Source of the DNA: Arthrobacter rhizosphaerae
Lineage (GTDB): Bacteria > Actinomycetota > Actinomycetes > Actinomycetales > Micrococcaceae
Direction of reading: 5' to 3'
NCBI RefSeq assembly: GCF_023062595.1
Contig: NZ_JALLAN010000001.1
Location: 1-64,000, forward strand
DNA length: 64,000 bases
Positions 26,084 to 34,783 of this stretch are shown piece after piece (positions within the stretch are counted from its first letter, which is position 1; every line of letters begins with the position of its first letter). A model generated the notes under the pieces. It was not told the origin of the DNA. It did not search any database and was given only the letters and a program-made list of their open reading frames with translations. Position numbers and translations under genes: made by a program.

Positions 26084-26854
26084 ATGCGTCAACGTAAGTG
26101 GCTCCCCGATCAGAGGACCACGGAGCCAGCGGAGGGCGTGTTCTTCGTCGAGGGTCCGGCGTCGAATTGGATCATTGTTCGGGAGGGGGCTGACTTCATC
26201 CTCATCGACGGCGGCTACCCTCGTGATGTCGAGCACGTCCTCACCTCGATCAGATACGTCGGTCTCGAGCCGGGGCACGCCAAGGCGATGCTGATCACTC
26301 ACGGCCATGTTGACCACACAGGTTCGGCTGCCCATTTCTCCAGGGAGTACGGCACAAGGATCCTCTGCAGTCCGGAGGAGGAGGCGCATGTTGGCGGTCA
26401 GGAAAAGCACCAGGTGACCGTGGGCCAGGTCCTGCGACACGCATGGCGGCCCCGGGTCTTCCGCTGGATGCTGCACGTTATCAGGGCCGGCGCCTTGTCA
26501 GCAGAGCCCGCGACCAAGGCACGAGCCTGGGCCACCGATGAGCTTCAGGCGCTTCCGGGCTCGCCGCGGGCCGTACTTGTTCCTGGGCACACACCGGGCA
26601 ACACAGTATTCTTCCTCCCGAATGCCCAGGCCGTGGCTACAGGTGATGCCCTGGTGACGGGCCATCCGGTGAGTAAGGAAACGGGGGTGGTCCAGATGCT
26701 GCATCCCATGTTCCATAGCCGGCCCGACGACGTTCGGGAGGCGCTAAGGCGCCTGTCCGACGTCGATGCCTCCTTGATTTTGCCGGGGCACGGGCCGGCG
26801 TTGCGGATGCCTCTGGCGGACGCCGTCGTCAAGATCTCAGGACGCCGAAGGTAG
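26084..26854 (+). CDS. MBL-fold metallo-hydrolase
   Basis: A 256-residue metallo-beta-lactamase-fold hydrolase. The metal site THGHVDHTG gives His73, His75, Asp77 and His78. A second-shell His comes in VPGHTPGN, an Asp in TGDALVTG and a final His in ILPGHGP. This is the glyoxalase II-like/RNase-like hydrolase layout. It probably hydrolyses a thioester, lactone or similar; substrate unknown. AAGGAG lies 6 bases before the ATG. The next gene, selO, begins 9 bases after its stop, so they likely share a transcript. Confidence 0.87.
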   Translation: MRQRKWLPDQRTTEPAEGVFFVEGPASNWIIVREGADFILIDGGYPRDVEHVLTSIRYVGLEPGHAKAMLITHGHVDHTGSAAHFSREYGTRILCSPEEEAHVGGQEKHQVTVGQVLRHAWRPRVFRWMLHVIRAGALSAEPATKARAWATDELQALPGSPRAVLVPGHTPGNTVFFLPNAQAVATGDALVTGHPVSKETGVVQMLHPMFHSRPDDVREALRRLSDVDASLILPGHGPALRMPLADAVVKISGRRR

Positions 26855-26863
26855 TCTTGATAA

Positions 26864-28327
26864 ATGAGTTCTCCAGCCCAGATCCACGTCGCTTTTGACG
26901 GTCGCTTCGCCCGAGAGCTGGCTGAAATGGCCATTCCCTGGCAGGCGGATGAGGCTCCAGACCCGCGGTTGCTCGTGCTCAACGAGCCGCTGGCTATCGA
27001 GCTGGGCCTGGATCCGATCTCCCTGCGGACTTCGGAGGGTTTGCTTCTGCTGATCGGCAACAGTGTGCCCGATGGGGCGACTCCGGTGGCGCAGGCCTAT
27101 GCAGGCCACCAGTTCGGCGGGTACAGCCCTCGTCTCGGCGACGGACGGGCACTCCTGCTCGGTGAGGTGGTCGACGTCGACGGCCTCCTTCGCGACCTCC
27201 ACCTTAAGGGCTCGGGCCGCACACCGTTCGCCCGCGGCGGTGACGGATTGGCGGTAGTCGGTCCGATGCTGCGCGAATACGTTGTCAGCGAGGCAATGAA
27301 CGCCCTTGGCATCCCCACCACCCGCTCCCTCGCCGTGGTGGCGACGGGGCGGCCGGTGCAGCGCGAAACACTGCTGCCAGGGGCTGTGCTCACACGGGTA
27401 GCGAGCAGCCACCTGCGCGTGGGCAGCTTCCAGTATGCACGTGCAAGCGACGACCTTGACCTGCTCCGCCGCGTGGCCGATCATGCCATCGCCCGTCACT
27501 ATCCCGGTGCAACAAAAGCCGAGAACCCGTACCTCGCATTGTTCCAGGCCGTGACAGCGGCACAGGCGTCCCTCGTCGCCCAGTGGATGCTGGTGGGTTT
27601 CATCCATGGAGTGATGAACACCGACAACATGACAATCTCCGGCGAGACCATCGACTATGGCCCCTGCGCCTTTATGGAGGGGTTCGACCCCGCCACGGTT
27701 TACAGTTCCATCGACGAAGCCGGTCGCTATGCCTACGGGAACCAGCCGCTGGTGGCAGAGTGGAACCTTGCCCGGCTCGCCGAGGCCCTTCTGCCCCTCT
27801 TGCACGACGATCAGGAGCAGGCAGTCGCCCTCGCGGTCGAATCACTTGGTGAGTTCCGCTCACAGTACAGTGCTGCCTGGTTGGCGAGGATGAAGGCCAA
27901 GTTAGGCCTGCTCAACGAGGTCGACGACGGCGTGACGTCGCCTCTGGTGGATGAGCTCCTGGCTCTCCTTCAGGAGGGGAACGTCGACTACACATCGTTT
28001 TTCCGGAACCTCAGCAAGAGCGCGCGTGGCCAGGCTGAGCCTGCCCGGGGCATGGTCCTGGACCTGGCGGCCTTCGATGCCTGGGTGAAGCGCTGGCGTG
28101 CCTTGGACCCGGACGCTGACGCGATGGACAGGGTGAATCCTGTCTATATTCCCCGCAACCATCTCGTTGAGGAGGCGCTGTCCGCCGCGACACTCGGGGA
28201 CCTGGGTCCGCTCGAAAAGCTCCTGGTTGCTGTGACCAGTCCGTACGATGAGCGGCCCGGTCTGGAGCGCTACGCAGCCCCCGCCCCGGAGGACTTCGGT
28301 GCCTACCGGACCTTCTGCGGAACCTGA
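26864..28327 (+). CDS. selO: SelO/YdiU protein adenylyltransferase
   Basis: A 487-residue pseudokinase-fold enzyme that transfers AMP to Ser, Thr or Tyr of target proteins, linked to oxidative stress response. Family blocks are clear: [60 protein letters not shown], and [25 protein letters not shown] with the metal-binding Asn/Asp. The C-terminal Cys in YRTFCGT sits where eukaryotic SelO has selenocysteine. It follows an MBL hydrolase gene by 9 bases. Confidence 0.94.
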   Translation: MSSPAQIHVAFDGRFARELAEMAIPWQADEAPDPRLLVLNEPLAIELGLDPISLRTSEGLLLLIGNSVPDGATPVAQAYAGHQFGGYSPRLGDGRALLLGEVVDVDGLLRDLHLKGSGRTPFARGGDGLAVVGPMLREYVVSEAMNALGIPTTRSLAVVATGRPVQRETLLPGAVLTRVASSHLRVGSFQYARASDDLDLLRRVADHAIARHYPGATKAENPYLALFQAVTAAQASLVAQWMLVGFIHGVMNTDNMTISGETIDYGPCAFMEGFDPATVYSSIDEAGRYAYGNQPLVAEWNLARLAEALLPLLHDDQEQAVALAVESLGEFRSQYSAAWLARMKAKLGLLNEVDDGVTSPLVDELLALLQEGNVDYTSFFRNLSKSARGQAEPARGMVLDLAAFDAWVKRWRALDPDADAMDRVNPVYIPRNHLVEEALSAATLGDLGPLEKLLVAVTSPYDERPGLERYAAPAPEDFGAYRTFCGT

Positions 28328-28357
28328 CTCAGCCTGAGAGTCGCGGCCCTTCCTTGG

Positions 28358-29626
28358 CTAAACCAGAGGTGTGGCCTTTGGTGCAAGGACTCGGGCGAAC
28401 ACCAGGACCAGCAGGCCGGCGACCGGGACAACAACCAGGCCGAGGCGCAGGGAAGAGGCATCTGCAATGGCACCGACGAGGGGAGGCGCAAAGAGGAAAC
28501 CGAGGCGGAGCAACCAGCTGACGATGGTGAGTCCGGCGCCCGGACGAAACCCAGGCAGTTCGTCGGCAGCGTGCATGGCCGCCGGGATTAGCGTGGCAAC
28601 ACCGAAACCCGCGAGGCCGAATCCTATGATGCTCCCAATAATTGTGGGGAACATGAGTGAACAGCCCATTCCCAGCAGGACGATGCAACCCCCGGTGCGT
28701 GCAACGGCGCGCTGGCCGAAGCGGTCCACCATCCGGTCGCCCAGTATCCTGCCCACAAACTGCATTCCCTGCAAGGCCACAAAACCAGCGCCTGCCATAA
28801 AGGCAGAGGCCTCAAGGGAACCTGCGAGGTAAATGGCGGACCAGGTACTGCCCGAATCCTCCACGAGCGCTCCGGCTGAGGCGATCATCACCAGCGCAAG
28901 AAGCACTCCGTACTTGGCTAGGGCTTGACCTGACGCATTACCCGGTCGCCTTTCCCCGCCGGGTCGGCCTTCGCCTGCATCCCCTTCGTGGACATCTCCT
29001 GGGCCGGCTTCCCCTTCGCCAGCGGGCTCGGCCGGTTCCTGCCCGGGAAGCAACAGCCGGTAGGAAAGGACAGCCATGAGGCTGAAAATCACGGCGGCCA
29101 GGCTGAGGTGAAGGGGGCGGGGCAGGGCCATCCCTGCTGCAGCGGCACCCAGGAGGCCTCCCATTACAGCCCCCACGCTCCAGACCGCGTGGAAGGAGTT
29201 AAGAATCGATCTTCCGTAGAGCCTCTGGACTCGAAGGCCGTGGGAGTTCTGCGCAACATCAGTGATGGCGTCCATCGCGCCGGCGATGAAAAGACCGACT
29301 GCAAGGGCCACCCAGGCTGGAGCGTTTCCCGCCAGGAGGATCCCCAGCGAGGACAACACTGTTGCGACGATTGCCACTCTGGAGGAACGAAAGCGGCGAA
29401 CCAGCGGGCCGGCACTCAGGCCAGCCAGGACCGCGCCCACCGGAAAGGCAGCAATGGCGAAGCCGAAGGCAGCGTTCGTCAGCCCGAGATCGGCTTTGAT
29501 CTCCGGGTACCTCGGCAGAAGGCTGGCGAAGATGGCGCCGTTGGTGAAGAACAGTACGTTGACCCCAAGGCGCGCATGACGCAGGGCCTTAGTGGGGAGT
29601 TGATCCAGAAGCGGAGCAAGTGACAT
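28358..29626 (-). CDS. MFS transporter, YbjJ-like
   Basis: A 422-residue, twelve-helix transporter. GVNVLFFTNGAIFASLLPRYPEIKADLGL and AMDAITDVAQNSHGLRVQRLYGRSILNSFHAVWSVGA match the YbjJ/fucose-permease-like subfamily. A hydrophilic loop in the middle (about 200-250, Gly/Glu/Asp-rich) separates the halves. The substrate is unknown. The frame is open up to 29743, but the ATG at 29626 starts just before the first helix, and a 14-bp palindrome at 29704-29717 would otherwise lie inside coding sequence. No convincing ribosome site is seen. Confidence 0.82.
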   Translation of the reverse strand: MSLAPLLDQLPTKALRHARLGVNVLFFTNGAIFASLLPRYPEIKADLGLTNAAFGFAIAAFPVGAVLAGLSAGPLVRRFRSSRVAIVATVLSSLGILLAGNAPAWVALAVGLFIAGAMDAITDVAQNSHGLRVQRLYGRSILNSFHAVWSVGAVMGGLLGAAAAGMALPRPLHLSLAAVIFSLMAVLSYRLLLPGQEPAEPAGEGEAGPGDVHEGDAGEGRPGGERRPGNASGQALAKYGVLLALVMIASAGALVEDSGSTWSAIYLAGSLEASAFMAGAGFVALQGMQFVGRILGDRMVDRFGQRAVARTGGCIVLLGMGCSLMFPTIIGSIIGFGLAGFGVATLIPAAMHAADELPGFRPGAGLTIVSWLLRLGFLFAPPLVGAIADASSLRLGLVVVPVAGLLVLVFARVLAPKATPLV

Positions 29627-29703
29627 AGGGTTCGATTCTTTTTCGGCTGGCGGTTCAGTGGCAGTTGGGATCGGGTGCTTCTTAATCCCGCCGTGAGGCG
29701 CAA

Positions 29704-29717
29704 CGTGAACGTTCACG
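29704..29717. promoter_or_regulatory. Perfect palindrome CGTGAACGTTCACG, LacI-type operator candidate
   Basis: A 14-bp perfect dyad with central CG and AACGTT core, the hallmark of LacI/GalR-family operators. It lies 78 bases upstream of the MFS gene and 40 bases upstream of the divergent acetyltransferase gene. No LacI gene is adjacent, so the regulator would be encoded elsewhere. Confidence 0.5.
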
Positions 29718-29756
29718 AACTTGGTGCAACGGTACGCGAGCAAGCATCAATCTGCA

Positions 29757-30167
29757 ATGCTGGTCAACATGACCACCACCTTGGAATGGCGCGGCGCGTT
29801 TCAGAACGAAGAGATCAACCAATTGCACGCAGAGGGCTTCAACCATGAACCTGGCGACGACGATTGGACTGGCATGCTTTCACGGTTCAGCCTGGGTTGG
29901 GTTACAGCACGAGACGAGCAAGGTCTGGTGGGTTTCGTCAACGTGATCTGGGATGGCCAGGTGCACGCTTTCATTGAAGACACATTGGTAGCGGATCGAG
30001 CTCGCCGCCAAGGCATTGGCAAACAACTCGTTTCCGTGGCAACGGAGCAATCGAGGGCCGCCGGCTGCGAATGGCTTCACGTTGACTTTGACGACCATCT
30101 CAAGAGTTTCTACTTCGAGGCCTGCGGTTTTCGGCCTACCAATGCCGGCCTGATTCAGCTCCGGTAG
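29757..30167 (+). CDS. GNAT-family N-acetyltransferase
   Basis: A 136-residue acetyl-CoA-dependent transferase. The acetyl-CoA loop reads VADRARRQGIGKQLVSVATEQ (motif A, RRxGIG), preceded by beta strands GLVGFVNVIWDGQVHAFIEDTLV and followed by FYFEACGFRPTNAG (motif B). The substrate cannot be deduced. Two ATGs are possible, 29757 and 29769, neither with a good ribosome site. It is divergent from the YbjJ-like transporter and convergent with RNase Z. Confidence 0.82.
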   Translation: MLVNMTTTLEWRGAFQNEEINQLHAEGFNHEPGDDDWTGMLSRFSLGWVTARDEQGLVGFVNVIWDGQVHAFIEDTLVADRARRQGIGKQLVSVATEQSRAAGCEWLHVDFDDHLKSFYFEACGFRPTNAGLIQLR

Positions 30168-30181
30168 TTGGGAATGCTCCG

Positions 30182-31078
30182 CTAGCCTTCAATACCCCGC
30201 TGCCTCTTGGGGAACGGGATCCGGTCGAGGTCGTTCGCGGCGAGCACGGCGGTCCGGCCCGCTCGAGCCTTGGCTTGCCCTGCCAGCAGTGCAACGTCCT
30301 CATAGCGGGCTGAGAAGTGGGTCAAAATGAGTGTGCCGACGTCCCCGTTGGCCGCCAAGTCACCCGCCTGACCGGCTGTGAGGTGACGGTACTGCTCAGC
30401 GAGCGCGGCGTCGTCGTCACTGAACGTGGACTCCGCCACCAGCAGGTCGACGCCGTCGGCAAGCTCCTCCGCCCCAGTGCACGCCGCCGTGTCCATCACA
30501 AAAGCAAAGCGCTGCCCGGGCCGCGGAACGCTGACGTCCTCCAGACGCACACCAGCCAGGCTTCCTTCCCGTTGGAGCCGGCTGACGTCGGGTCCGGAAA
30601 TCCCGGCAGCGGTCAGCCGCGCAGGCAGAAGCGTGCGGCCGTCTGGTTCCACCAGCCGGTAGCCGTATGTCTCGATCCTGTGGTTCAGCGGCCGCACCTC
30701 CAAGCCTGGGGCTACCATTCCGCCGTTCCCGTGGGGGTGCAGCAGAAGATCAAGGCCGGGGGAGGCCAGGGAAACAAGCGCCCGGACCACGTCCTCGCCG
30801 GAAGCCGGGAAATGCAGGTGGACCGGGTGTTGAACGCCGTCCAGAACCATCCGGGAAAGCACTCCCGGCAGACCGTAGCAGTGGTCACCATGGACGTGGG
30901 TGAGGCAGATGCGGGTGATTTGGGTGGCCGAAACCCCAGCGAGCATCATCTGGCGCTGCGTGCCCTCGCCGGGGTCGAAGAGCAGGCCCTCGCCGTCCCA
31001 CAGCAGCAGATAGCCGTTATGGTTGCGGGTCCGGGTGGGGACCTGGGAGGCGGTGCCGAGGACCACGAATTCACGCAT
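30182..31078 (-). CDS. rnz: Ribonuclease Z (tRNA 3' endonuclease-like MBL protein)
   Basis: A 298-residue beta-lactamase-fold nuclease that would trim tRNA 3' ends. THVHGDHCYGLPG supplies His61, His63, Asp65 and His66; FVMDTAAC gives the bridging Asp and LTHFSARY the last His. FDPGEGTQRQMMLAG is typical of RNase Z. The ATG at 31078 starts directly at the first strand (MREFVVLGTASQVPTRTRN); upstream in-frame sequence is the opposite-strand gene. It is divergent from the AlkD-like gene with 45 bases between starts. Confidence 0.9.
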   Translation of the reverse strand: MREFVVLGTASQVPTRTRNHNGYLLLWDGEGLLFDPGEGTQRQMMLAGVSATQITRICLTHVHGDHCYGLPGVLSRMVLDGVQHPVHLHFPASGEDVVRALVSLASPGLDLLLHPHGNGGMVAPGLEVRPLNHRIETYGYRLVEPDGRTLLPARLTAAGISGPDVSRLQREGSLAGVRLEDVSVPRPGQRFAFVMDTAACTGAEELADGVDLLVAESTFSDDDAALAEQYRHLTAGQAGDLAANGDVGTLILTHFSARYEDVALLAGQAKARAGRTAVLAANDLDRIPFPKRQRGIEG

Positions 31079-31123
31079 GGAACTGAGTGTGCCACGGCTC
31101 CGCCAACAAGCGAGAATGGATCG

Positions 31124-31777
31124 GTGACTGATCCAGGCGAATTCGTGGACGCCGCCCTGCAGCGGGAGGGCTCGTGGTACCGGGCGCAGGACGCACAGAA
31201 CCGCTTGGGTAGTGAGCTGCGCTTCTATGGGGCCTCTGTTGGAGCTGTCCGAGGCGCCATCCGCGATGCTTCCCGCCGCTACCGCGATCTGACCCATGAC
31301 GACGTCACTGCGCTGAGTTCCGAACTGTGGGAGGTCCCGGTCTTCGAGCGCCGGCTGGCTGCGATCGTCCTCCTGCAATCCCATGTCCGTCAGCTGAAAA
31401 ATACAGATCTGACGCGGATTGAGGGCTTTGTGCGGGACTCGCGCCTGCCGGACCTGGTGGATCCGCTAGCCATCGACGTGGTTGGCCCGTTGGTGGCAGC
31501 CCTGGATGTGCTGGGCCGCGTGCGGGCGGACAGCGTCCTGGACCGCTGGGCACGGGACCCCGACGAGTGGCTGAGGCGGGCATCCGTCCTCTCCCAACTT
31601 CGCGAGCTTCGGTCCAGTGCGGACAATTGGACCACCTTTGTTCGGAGGGCGAACCTGGCGCTGGACAACACTGAGGCGTCCGACGGCGGGCCTGCAGTCA
31701 GGGAGGCGATCTCGCGTGTGGTTCGGGAAACTGCCAAAGACCGGCCAGGACTGGACTTCCCTTTCGGCGACGGTTGA
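31124..31777 (+). CDS. DNA alkylation repair protein, AlkD-like
   Basis: A 217-residue all-helical HEAT-like protein. Features include VGAVRGAIRDASRRYRDLTHDD, ELWEVPVFERRLAAIVLLQ, VDPLAIDVVGPL and DRWARDPDEWLRRASVLSQL, with the WxxxxxxWxRR motif of the AlkC/AlkD superfamily of base-excision glycosylases. It likely removes cationic alkylated bases. The start is GTG (31124), because there is no in-frame ATG nearby and the open frame upstream is the complement of rnz. Confidence 0.82.
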   Translation: MTDPGEFVDAALQREGSWYRAQDAQNRLGSELRFYGASVGAVRGAIRDASRRYRDLTHDDVTALSSELWEVPVFERRLAAIVLLQSHVRQLKNTDLTRIEGFVRDSRLPDLVDPLAIDVVGPLVAALDVLGRVRADSVLDRWARDPDEWLRRASVLSQLRELRSSADNWTTFVRRANLALDNTEASDGGPAVREAISRVVRETAKDRPGLDFPFGDG

Positions 31778-31865
31778 TCCACTGAGCCGTTCCCGACTTG
31801 AGTGGATTCGCGTCTTGACTGAATTCGCGTCTTGACCCCTGTCCGGCGTCCGGCCACGATGGGGT

Positions 31866-32090
31866 ATGAGTGATTCTGCAGCCGAGAATCCGGCCACGCC
31901 TACTCCTGAAGACAGCGCCAAAACTGTGGAAAGAATCGCGGATGACATTCGCGACGACGTGAGGCTGGGTCACGTCCAGGATGACGTCAGCCATGTTCTT
32001 GAAGAGCGTCTGGACGAGGCCGGCATAGAGATGCGCCCCGAAGACGTTGATGATCTCGCAGAGGAGATCGAGAAGGATGCTTCAAGCTGA
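31866..32090 (+). CDS. Small acidic protein of unknown function
   Basis: 74 residues, strongly acidic (Asp/Glu about 30%), helical, with no signal peptide or membrane segment. ERIADDIRDDVRLGHVQDDVSHVLEERLDEAGI and PEDVDDLAEEIEKDA look like a regular helical protein, and high third-position GC supports coding. No family recognised. The ribosome site is weak (GGGG before the ATG). It lies upstream of hipBA but is separated by 180 bases full of operator-like dyads, so it is probably not part of the module. Confidence 0.65.
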   Translation: MSDSAAENPATPTPEDSAKTVERIADDIRDDVRLGHVQDDVSHVLEERLDEAGIEMRPEDVDDLAEEIEKDASS

Positions 32091-32104
32091 GAAGTAACAG
32101 TGAA

Positions 32105-32122
32105 TCGGTAGAATCCTGCCGA
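32105..32122. promoter_or_regulatory. HipB operator candidate 1
   Basis: TCGGTAGAATCCTGCCGA, an imperfect 18-bp dyad fitting the pattern CGGYARRATSYTGCC shared with two further sites downstream. Confidence 0.6.
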
Positions 32123-32165
32123 TCGCTACTGCCGGGCGCACCGCGGGAGTGCACCAGCCGGTGAT

Positions 32166-32183
32166 TCGGCAAAATGTTGCCGA
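32166..32183. promoter_or_regulatory. HipB operator candidate 2
   Basis: TCGGCAAAATGTTGCCGA. The 7-bp arms are perfect inverted repeats around AATG. It starts 61 bases after candidate 1. Confidence 0.65.
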
Positions 32184-32225
32184 AATGCCCACTTTAGGGA
32201 ACCATGGGAGCAGAAGATGCCATAA

Positions 32226-32243
32226 CCGGCAGGATCCTGCCCC
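32226..32243. promoter_or_regulatory. HipB operator candidate 3
   Basis: CCGGCAGGATCCTGCCCC, whose 14-bp core GGCAGGATCCTGCC is a perfect palindrome. It starts 60 bases after candidate 2 and 45 bases before the hipB ATG. Confidence 0.65.
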
Positions 32244-32270
32244 TGTGAAGGGCCTTGAAGGAGTGAAGCT

Positions 32271-32468
32271 ATGGAGGACGTTCAGTCCATCGCGGCAAGT
32301 ATTCGGACCGCGCGCAAAGAAGCCGGCCTCACACAAGAGGACCTCGCGCAGCTGGCAGGATCGTCCGAACGGACGGTGCGTGGCCTGGAAACGGCTACGG
32401 GAAACCCGTCCTTGCGGGCCGTCGTAGCGATCGCCAATGTGCTTGGGCTCCATCTGGCGGCAGAATGA
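32271..32468 (+). CDS. hipB: HipB-like antitoxin, XRE HTH
   Basis: A 65-residue Cro/CI-type helix-turn-helix protein (IRTARKEAGLTQEDLAQLAGSSERTVRGLETATGNPSLRAVVAIANVLGL). In HipBA modules it binds DNA upstream and neutralises the HipA kinase. It is shorter than E. coli HipB and ends soon after the HTH. AAGGAG lies 8 bases before the ATG. Its stop overlaps the hipA start (ATGA). Three matching 18-bp dyads upstream are its likely autoregulatory sites. Confidence 0.9.
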   Translation: MEDVQSIAASIRTARKEAGLTQEDLAQLAGSSERTVRGLETATGNPSLRAVVAIANVLGLHLAAE

Positions 32469-33673
32469 CGGCGCCGCTGATGCCGCATGACCTGCAGCAG
32501 CTCAAGTTCGTCAGGACCGCCGATGTCTACAAGAACGGCGTTCTTGCCGGTCAACTCGCAAGGACTGAACACGGCGGCGTGAGATTCGGATACGAGCGAA
32601 ACTACCTGGACGAACGGGGACAGCCAATCGCCGTTTCACTGCCGCTGTCCGAAACGGCTGTAGAAACGCCTGCCGGCGCCCTGCCGCCCTTCTTCGCTGG
32701 CCTGCTGCCCGAAGGGCACCGGCTGACCGTACTGAAGAACGCAGCCAAGACCAGTTTCGACGACGAACTGACCCTCCTGCTTGCCGTAGGGGCAGATGTC
32801 CCCGGCGATGTACAGGTGGTTCCTTCCGGTGCACCGCCGGAAGAACCCCCGCCCCTGGCCGACACCACCCGGCCCGAAGAGCTCGATTTCTCCGCCCTGG
32901 CGGACGTTGTGGATCTTCACGGACTCCCGGGGGTCCAGCGGAAGACCAGTGCCTCCATGCTCACCACGCCGCTGGCCTTAAGGGGTCAGCGGTATCTGCT
33001 CAAGCTTGATCCGCCGGAACATCCGCATTTGGTGGTGAATGAGGCAGTTCATCTCTCGGCCGCGAGGGCACTGAAGATTCCGGCGGCGGCGGCCTCAGTG
33101 ATCTCGGACAGGAACGGCCTTCCGGGTTTGCTCGTGCAGCGTTTCGACCGGATTAGGAGCCCGGACGGCAGCTGGGTCCGGTTGCCCTTTGAGGACGGAA
33201 CCCAGGTCCTAGGCATGCCGCCGGCTTCCAAGTACGCGGTCAACTCCGAAGACGTGGCCCTGGCGCTTATGCGGATCTGCCAGGCACCGATAGTGGCGGG
33301 CCGGAACCTCTATTTGCAGTTCGTCTTCGCCTGGCTCACTGGAAACGGGGACCTTCACGCCAAGAACGTCGCGATCCTTGGCGGAAGCAGGGGCTTTGTG
33401 ATGGCCCCCATCTATGACATCCCCTGCACTTTGGTTTATGGGGATGACAGCCTGGCCCTTCCGGTCTCAGGGAAGACCAAGAACCTGAAGGCCAAGCATT
33501 GGGCAGAGTTGGCAGCAGCCATCGGCTTGCCTGCCAGAGCAGCAGCGTCAGCTAACCGTCTGGCGATGACGGCGGCAAGCGCCATCAATTTGGACTCCTT
33601 GCCCTTTTCCGGGTCCCCGCTTCGCGGCGCCCAGCGCGAACTGCGCTTCCGCCGCAGCCAGCTGCAGGACTAG
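32465..33673 (+). CDS. hipA: HipA-like Ser/Thr kinase toxin
   Basis: A 402-residue toxin of the type II HipBA system. The HipA N-terminal domain (ADVYKNGVLAGQL, SLPLSE, PPFFAGLLPEG) is followed by the kinase core with GVQRKTSASM as the Gly/Ser loop, YLLKLDPPEHPHLVVNEAVHL, RFDR, the catalytic NGDLHAKN near residue 297 (usually GDxHxKN) and the metal-binding YDIPCTLVYGDD. E. coli HipA phosphorylates GltX. Its start overlaps hipB. Its stop shares the palindrome CTAG with the stop of the convergent SRPBCC gene. Confidence 0.92.
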   Translation: MTAPLMPHDLQQLKFVRTADVYKNGVLAGQLARTEHGGVRFGYERNYLDERGQPIAVSLPLSETAVETPAGALPPFFAGLLPEGHRLTVLKNAAKTSFDDELTLLLAVGADVPGDVQVVPSGAPPEEPPPLADTTRPEELDFSALADVVDLHGLPGVQRKTSASMLTTPLALRGQRYLLKLDPPEHPHLVVNEAVHLSAARALKIPAAAASVISDRNGLPGLLVQRFDRIRSPDGSWVRLPFEDGTQVLGMPPASKYAVNSEDVALALMRICQAPIVAGRNLYLQFVFAWLTGNGDLHAKNVAILGGSRGFVMAPIYDIPCTLVYGDDSLALPVSGKTKNLKAKHWAELAAAIGLPARAAASANRLAMTAASAINLDSLPFSGSPLRGAQRELRFRRSQLQD

Positions 33674-34143
33674 CGGGAGGCTTCCCGTTCACAGATTTCC
33701 TTCAGCTTGTCCAACGCCTTTGGCCACAAGTCGTTGAACATTTGAACGAACTCGTCATCGCTGCCTGCGGCGAGGTCGATCTCAACGTCAAGCTCGGTCA
33801 TGCTGCCGGCCTGCCTGAAGGTGTAGTTCTCATGAGTTCCGGCGATACTCCTGGCTTCGTCACTGGTCGTGTCGTTTACACCGTCCACAATCTGGCCGAG
33901 GTAGCGGAGGGAAACGAACTCGTGGGGCCGACGCTCCTCCACAGTGGCCAGCATTCCTCCCAGCGAACCGTTTTCGTCGGGACCAAGGAAGCGTATTTCA
34001 CTGCCCTGGTTCCAATCGCCCTCGTAGTAGGAACCCTCGTAGAACGCGCTGGTCCATTCTCGGTAAGTCGCATCGTCGAGCATGGTGCTCCAGACAGTCT
34101 GGACGGGCGCATTGATCTTGGTTGAAAACTGCAGCTTTTCCAT
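33670..34143 (-). CDS. SRPBCC/AHSA1-like protein
   Basis: A 157-residue START-like ligand-binding protein: MEKLQFSTKINAPVQTVWSTMLDDATYREWTSAF and FLGPDENGSLGGMLATVEERRPHEFVSLRYLG are typical of the AHSA1/activator-of-Hsp90 branch of SRPBCC. C-terminal FVQMFNDLWPKALDKLKEICE matches the family's closing helix. No ligand is inferable. It ends on the same four bases (CTAG) as hipA on the other strand. Confidence 0.85.
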   Translation of the reverse strand: MEKLQFSTKINAPVQTVWSTMLDDATYREWTSAFYEGSYYEGDWNQGSEIRFLGPDENGSLGGMLATVEERRPHEFVSLRYLGQIVDGVNDTTSDEARSIAGTHENYTFRQAGSMTELDVEIDLAAGSDDEFVQMFNDLWPKALDKLKEICEREASR

Positions 34144-34184
34144 GCGTCATCTTAGGCTCAGAGCACGACCCAAAAAAGGGGGGA

Positions 34185-34706
34185 TCAGGGCCGCTGCACT
34201 TCCACGAGTTCCAGGTTCAAGAGCTCCCCGTCAGCTACAGTTGCCGTCATGTAAGTGCACACGGGTTGGCGGCGGCGGTCTGTCGGCGACCCCGGATTCA
34301 GCAGGCGCAGGCCACGTCGCGACGTCGTGTCCCAAGGAATGTGGCTGTGTCCGAAAACGAGGACATCGGCTTCCGGAAACAGGGCTTCACACCGCTGCTC
34401 ACGACCCGCCGCCTGTCCGGTTTCATGAATCATGGAGAAGCGGACGCCTTCAAGGGTGACTTCCACTGTTTCCGGCAGCCTTAGCCGGAGGTCGTGGCCG
34501 TCGTTGTTCCCGTAGACGCCCACAAGCCGGGGGCTGCGCTGCTCGAACTGGTCCAGCAGCTCGGCAGACACCCAATCGCCGGCATGAAAAACCACATCGG
34601 CACTGGCGACGGCGGCCCACACCTGGTCGGGAAGCCTCCGTGCGCGGACAGGGACATGCGTGTCTGAAACCAACAAAAGCCGGAGGGTCATACGGCATGG
34701 TTTCAT
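34185..34706 (-). CDS. YfcE-type metallophosphoesterase
   Basis: A calcineurin-like phosphoesterase of about 173 residues. Metal ligands appear in order: LLLVSDTHVP (D, H), VVFHAGDWV (GD), VYGNND (GNxD), MIHETG (H) and VFGHSHIPW (GHSH). The set is complete for the YfcE family of small bacterial phosphodiesterases. The substrate is unknown. The ATG at 34706 has AGGGA upstream; the ATG at 34691 (MTLRLLLVSD) is the family-typical alternative. It is divergent from the DUF1918 gene. Confidence 0.85.
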   Translation of the reverse strand: MKPCRMTLRLLLVSDTHVPVRARRLPDQVWAAVASADVVFHAGDWVSAELLDQFEQRSPRLVGVYGNNDGHDLRLRLPETVEVTLEGVRFSMIHETGQAAGREQRCEALFPEADVLVFGHSHIPWDTTSRRGLRLLNPGSPTDRRRQPVCTYMTATVADGELLNLELVEVQRP

Positions 34707-34783
34707 GGGTTTCGATTCCCTGCCAGCACCCTGTTCCCCCGGCACGTGGGCGCGAAGTACTCTATGGCTGGGAGGTAAATGCC

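Noticed and set aside
30317..31123. Upstream part of the open frame ending in the AlkD-like gene
   Set aside because: It is the complement of RNase Z; only the part from GTG 31124 encodes the AlkD-like domain.
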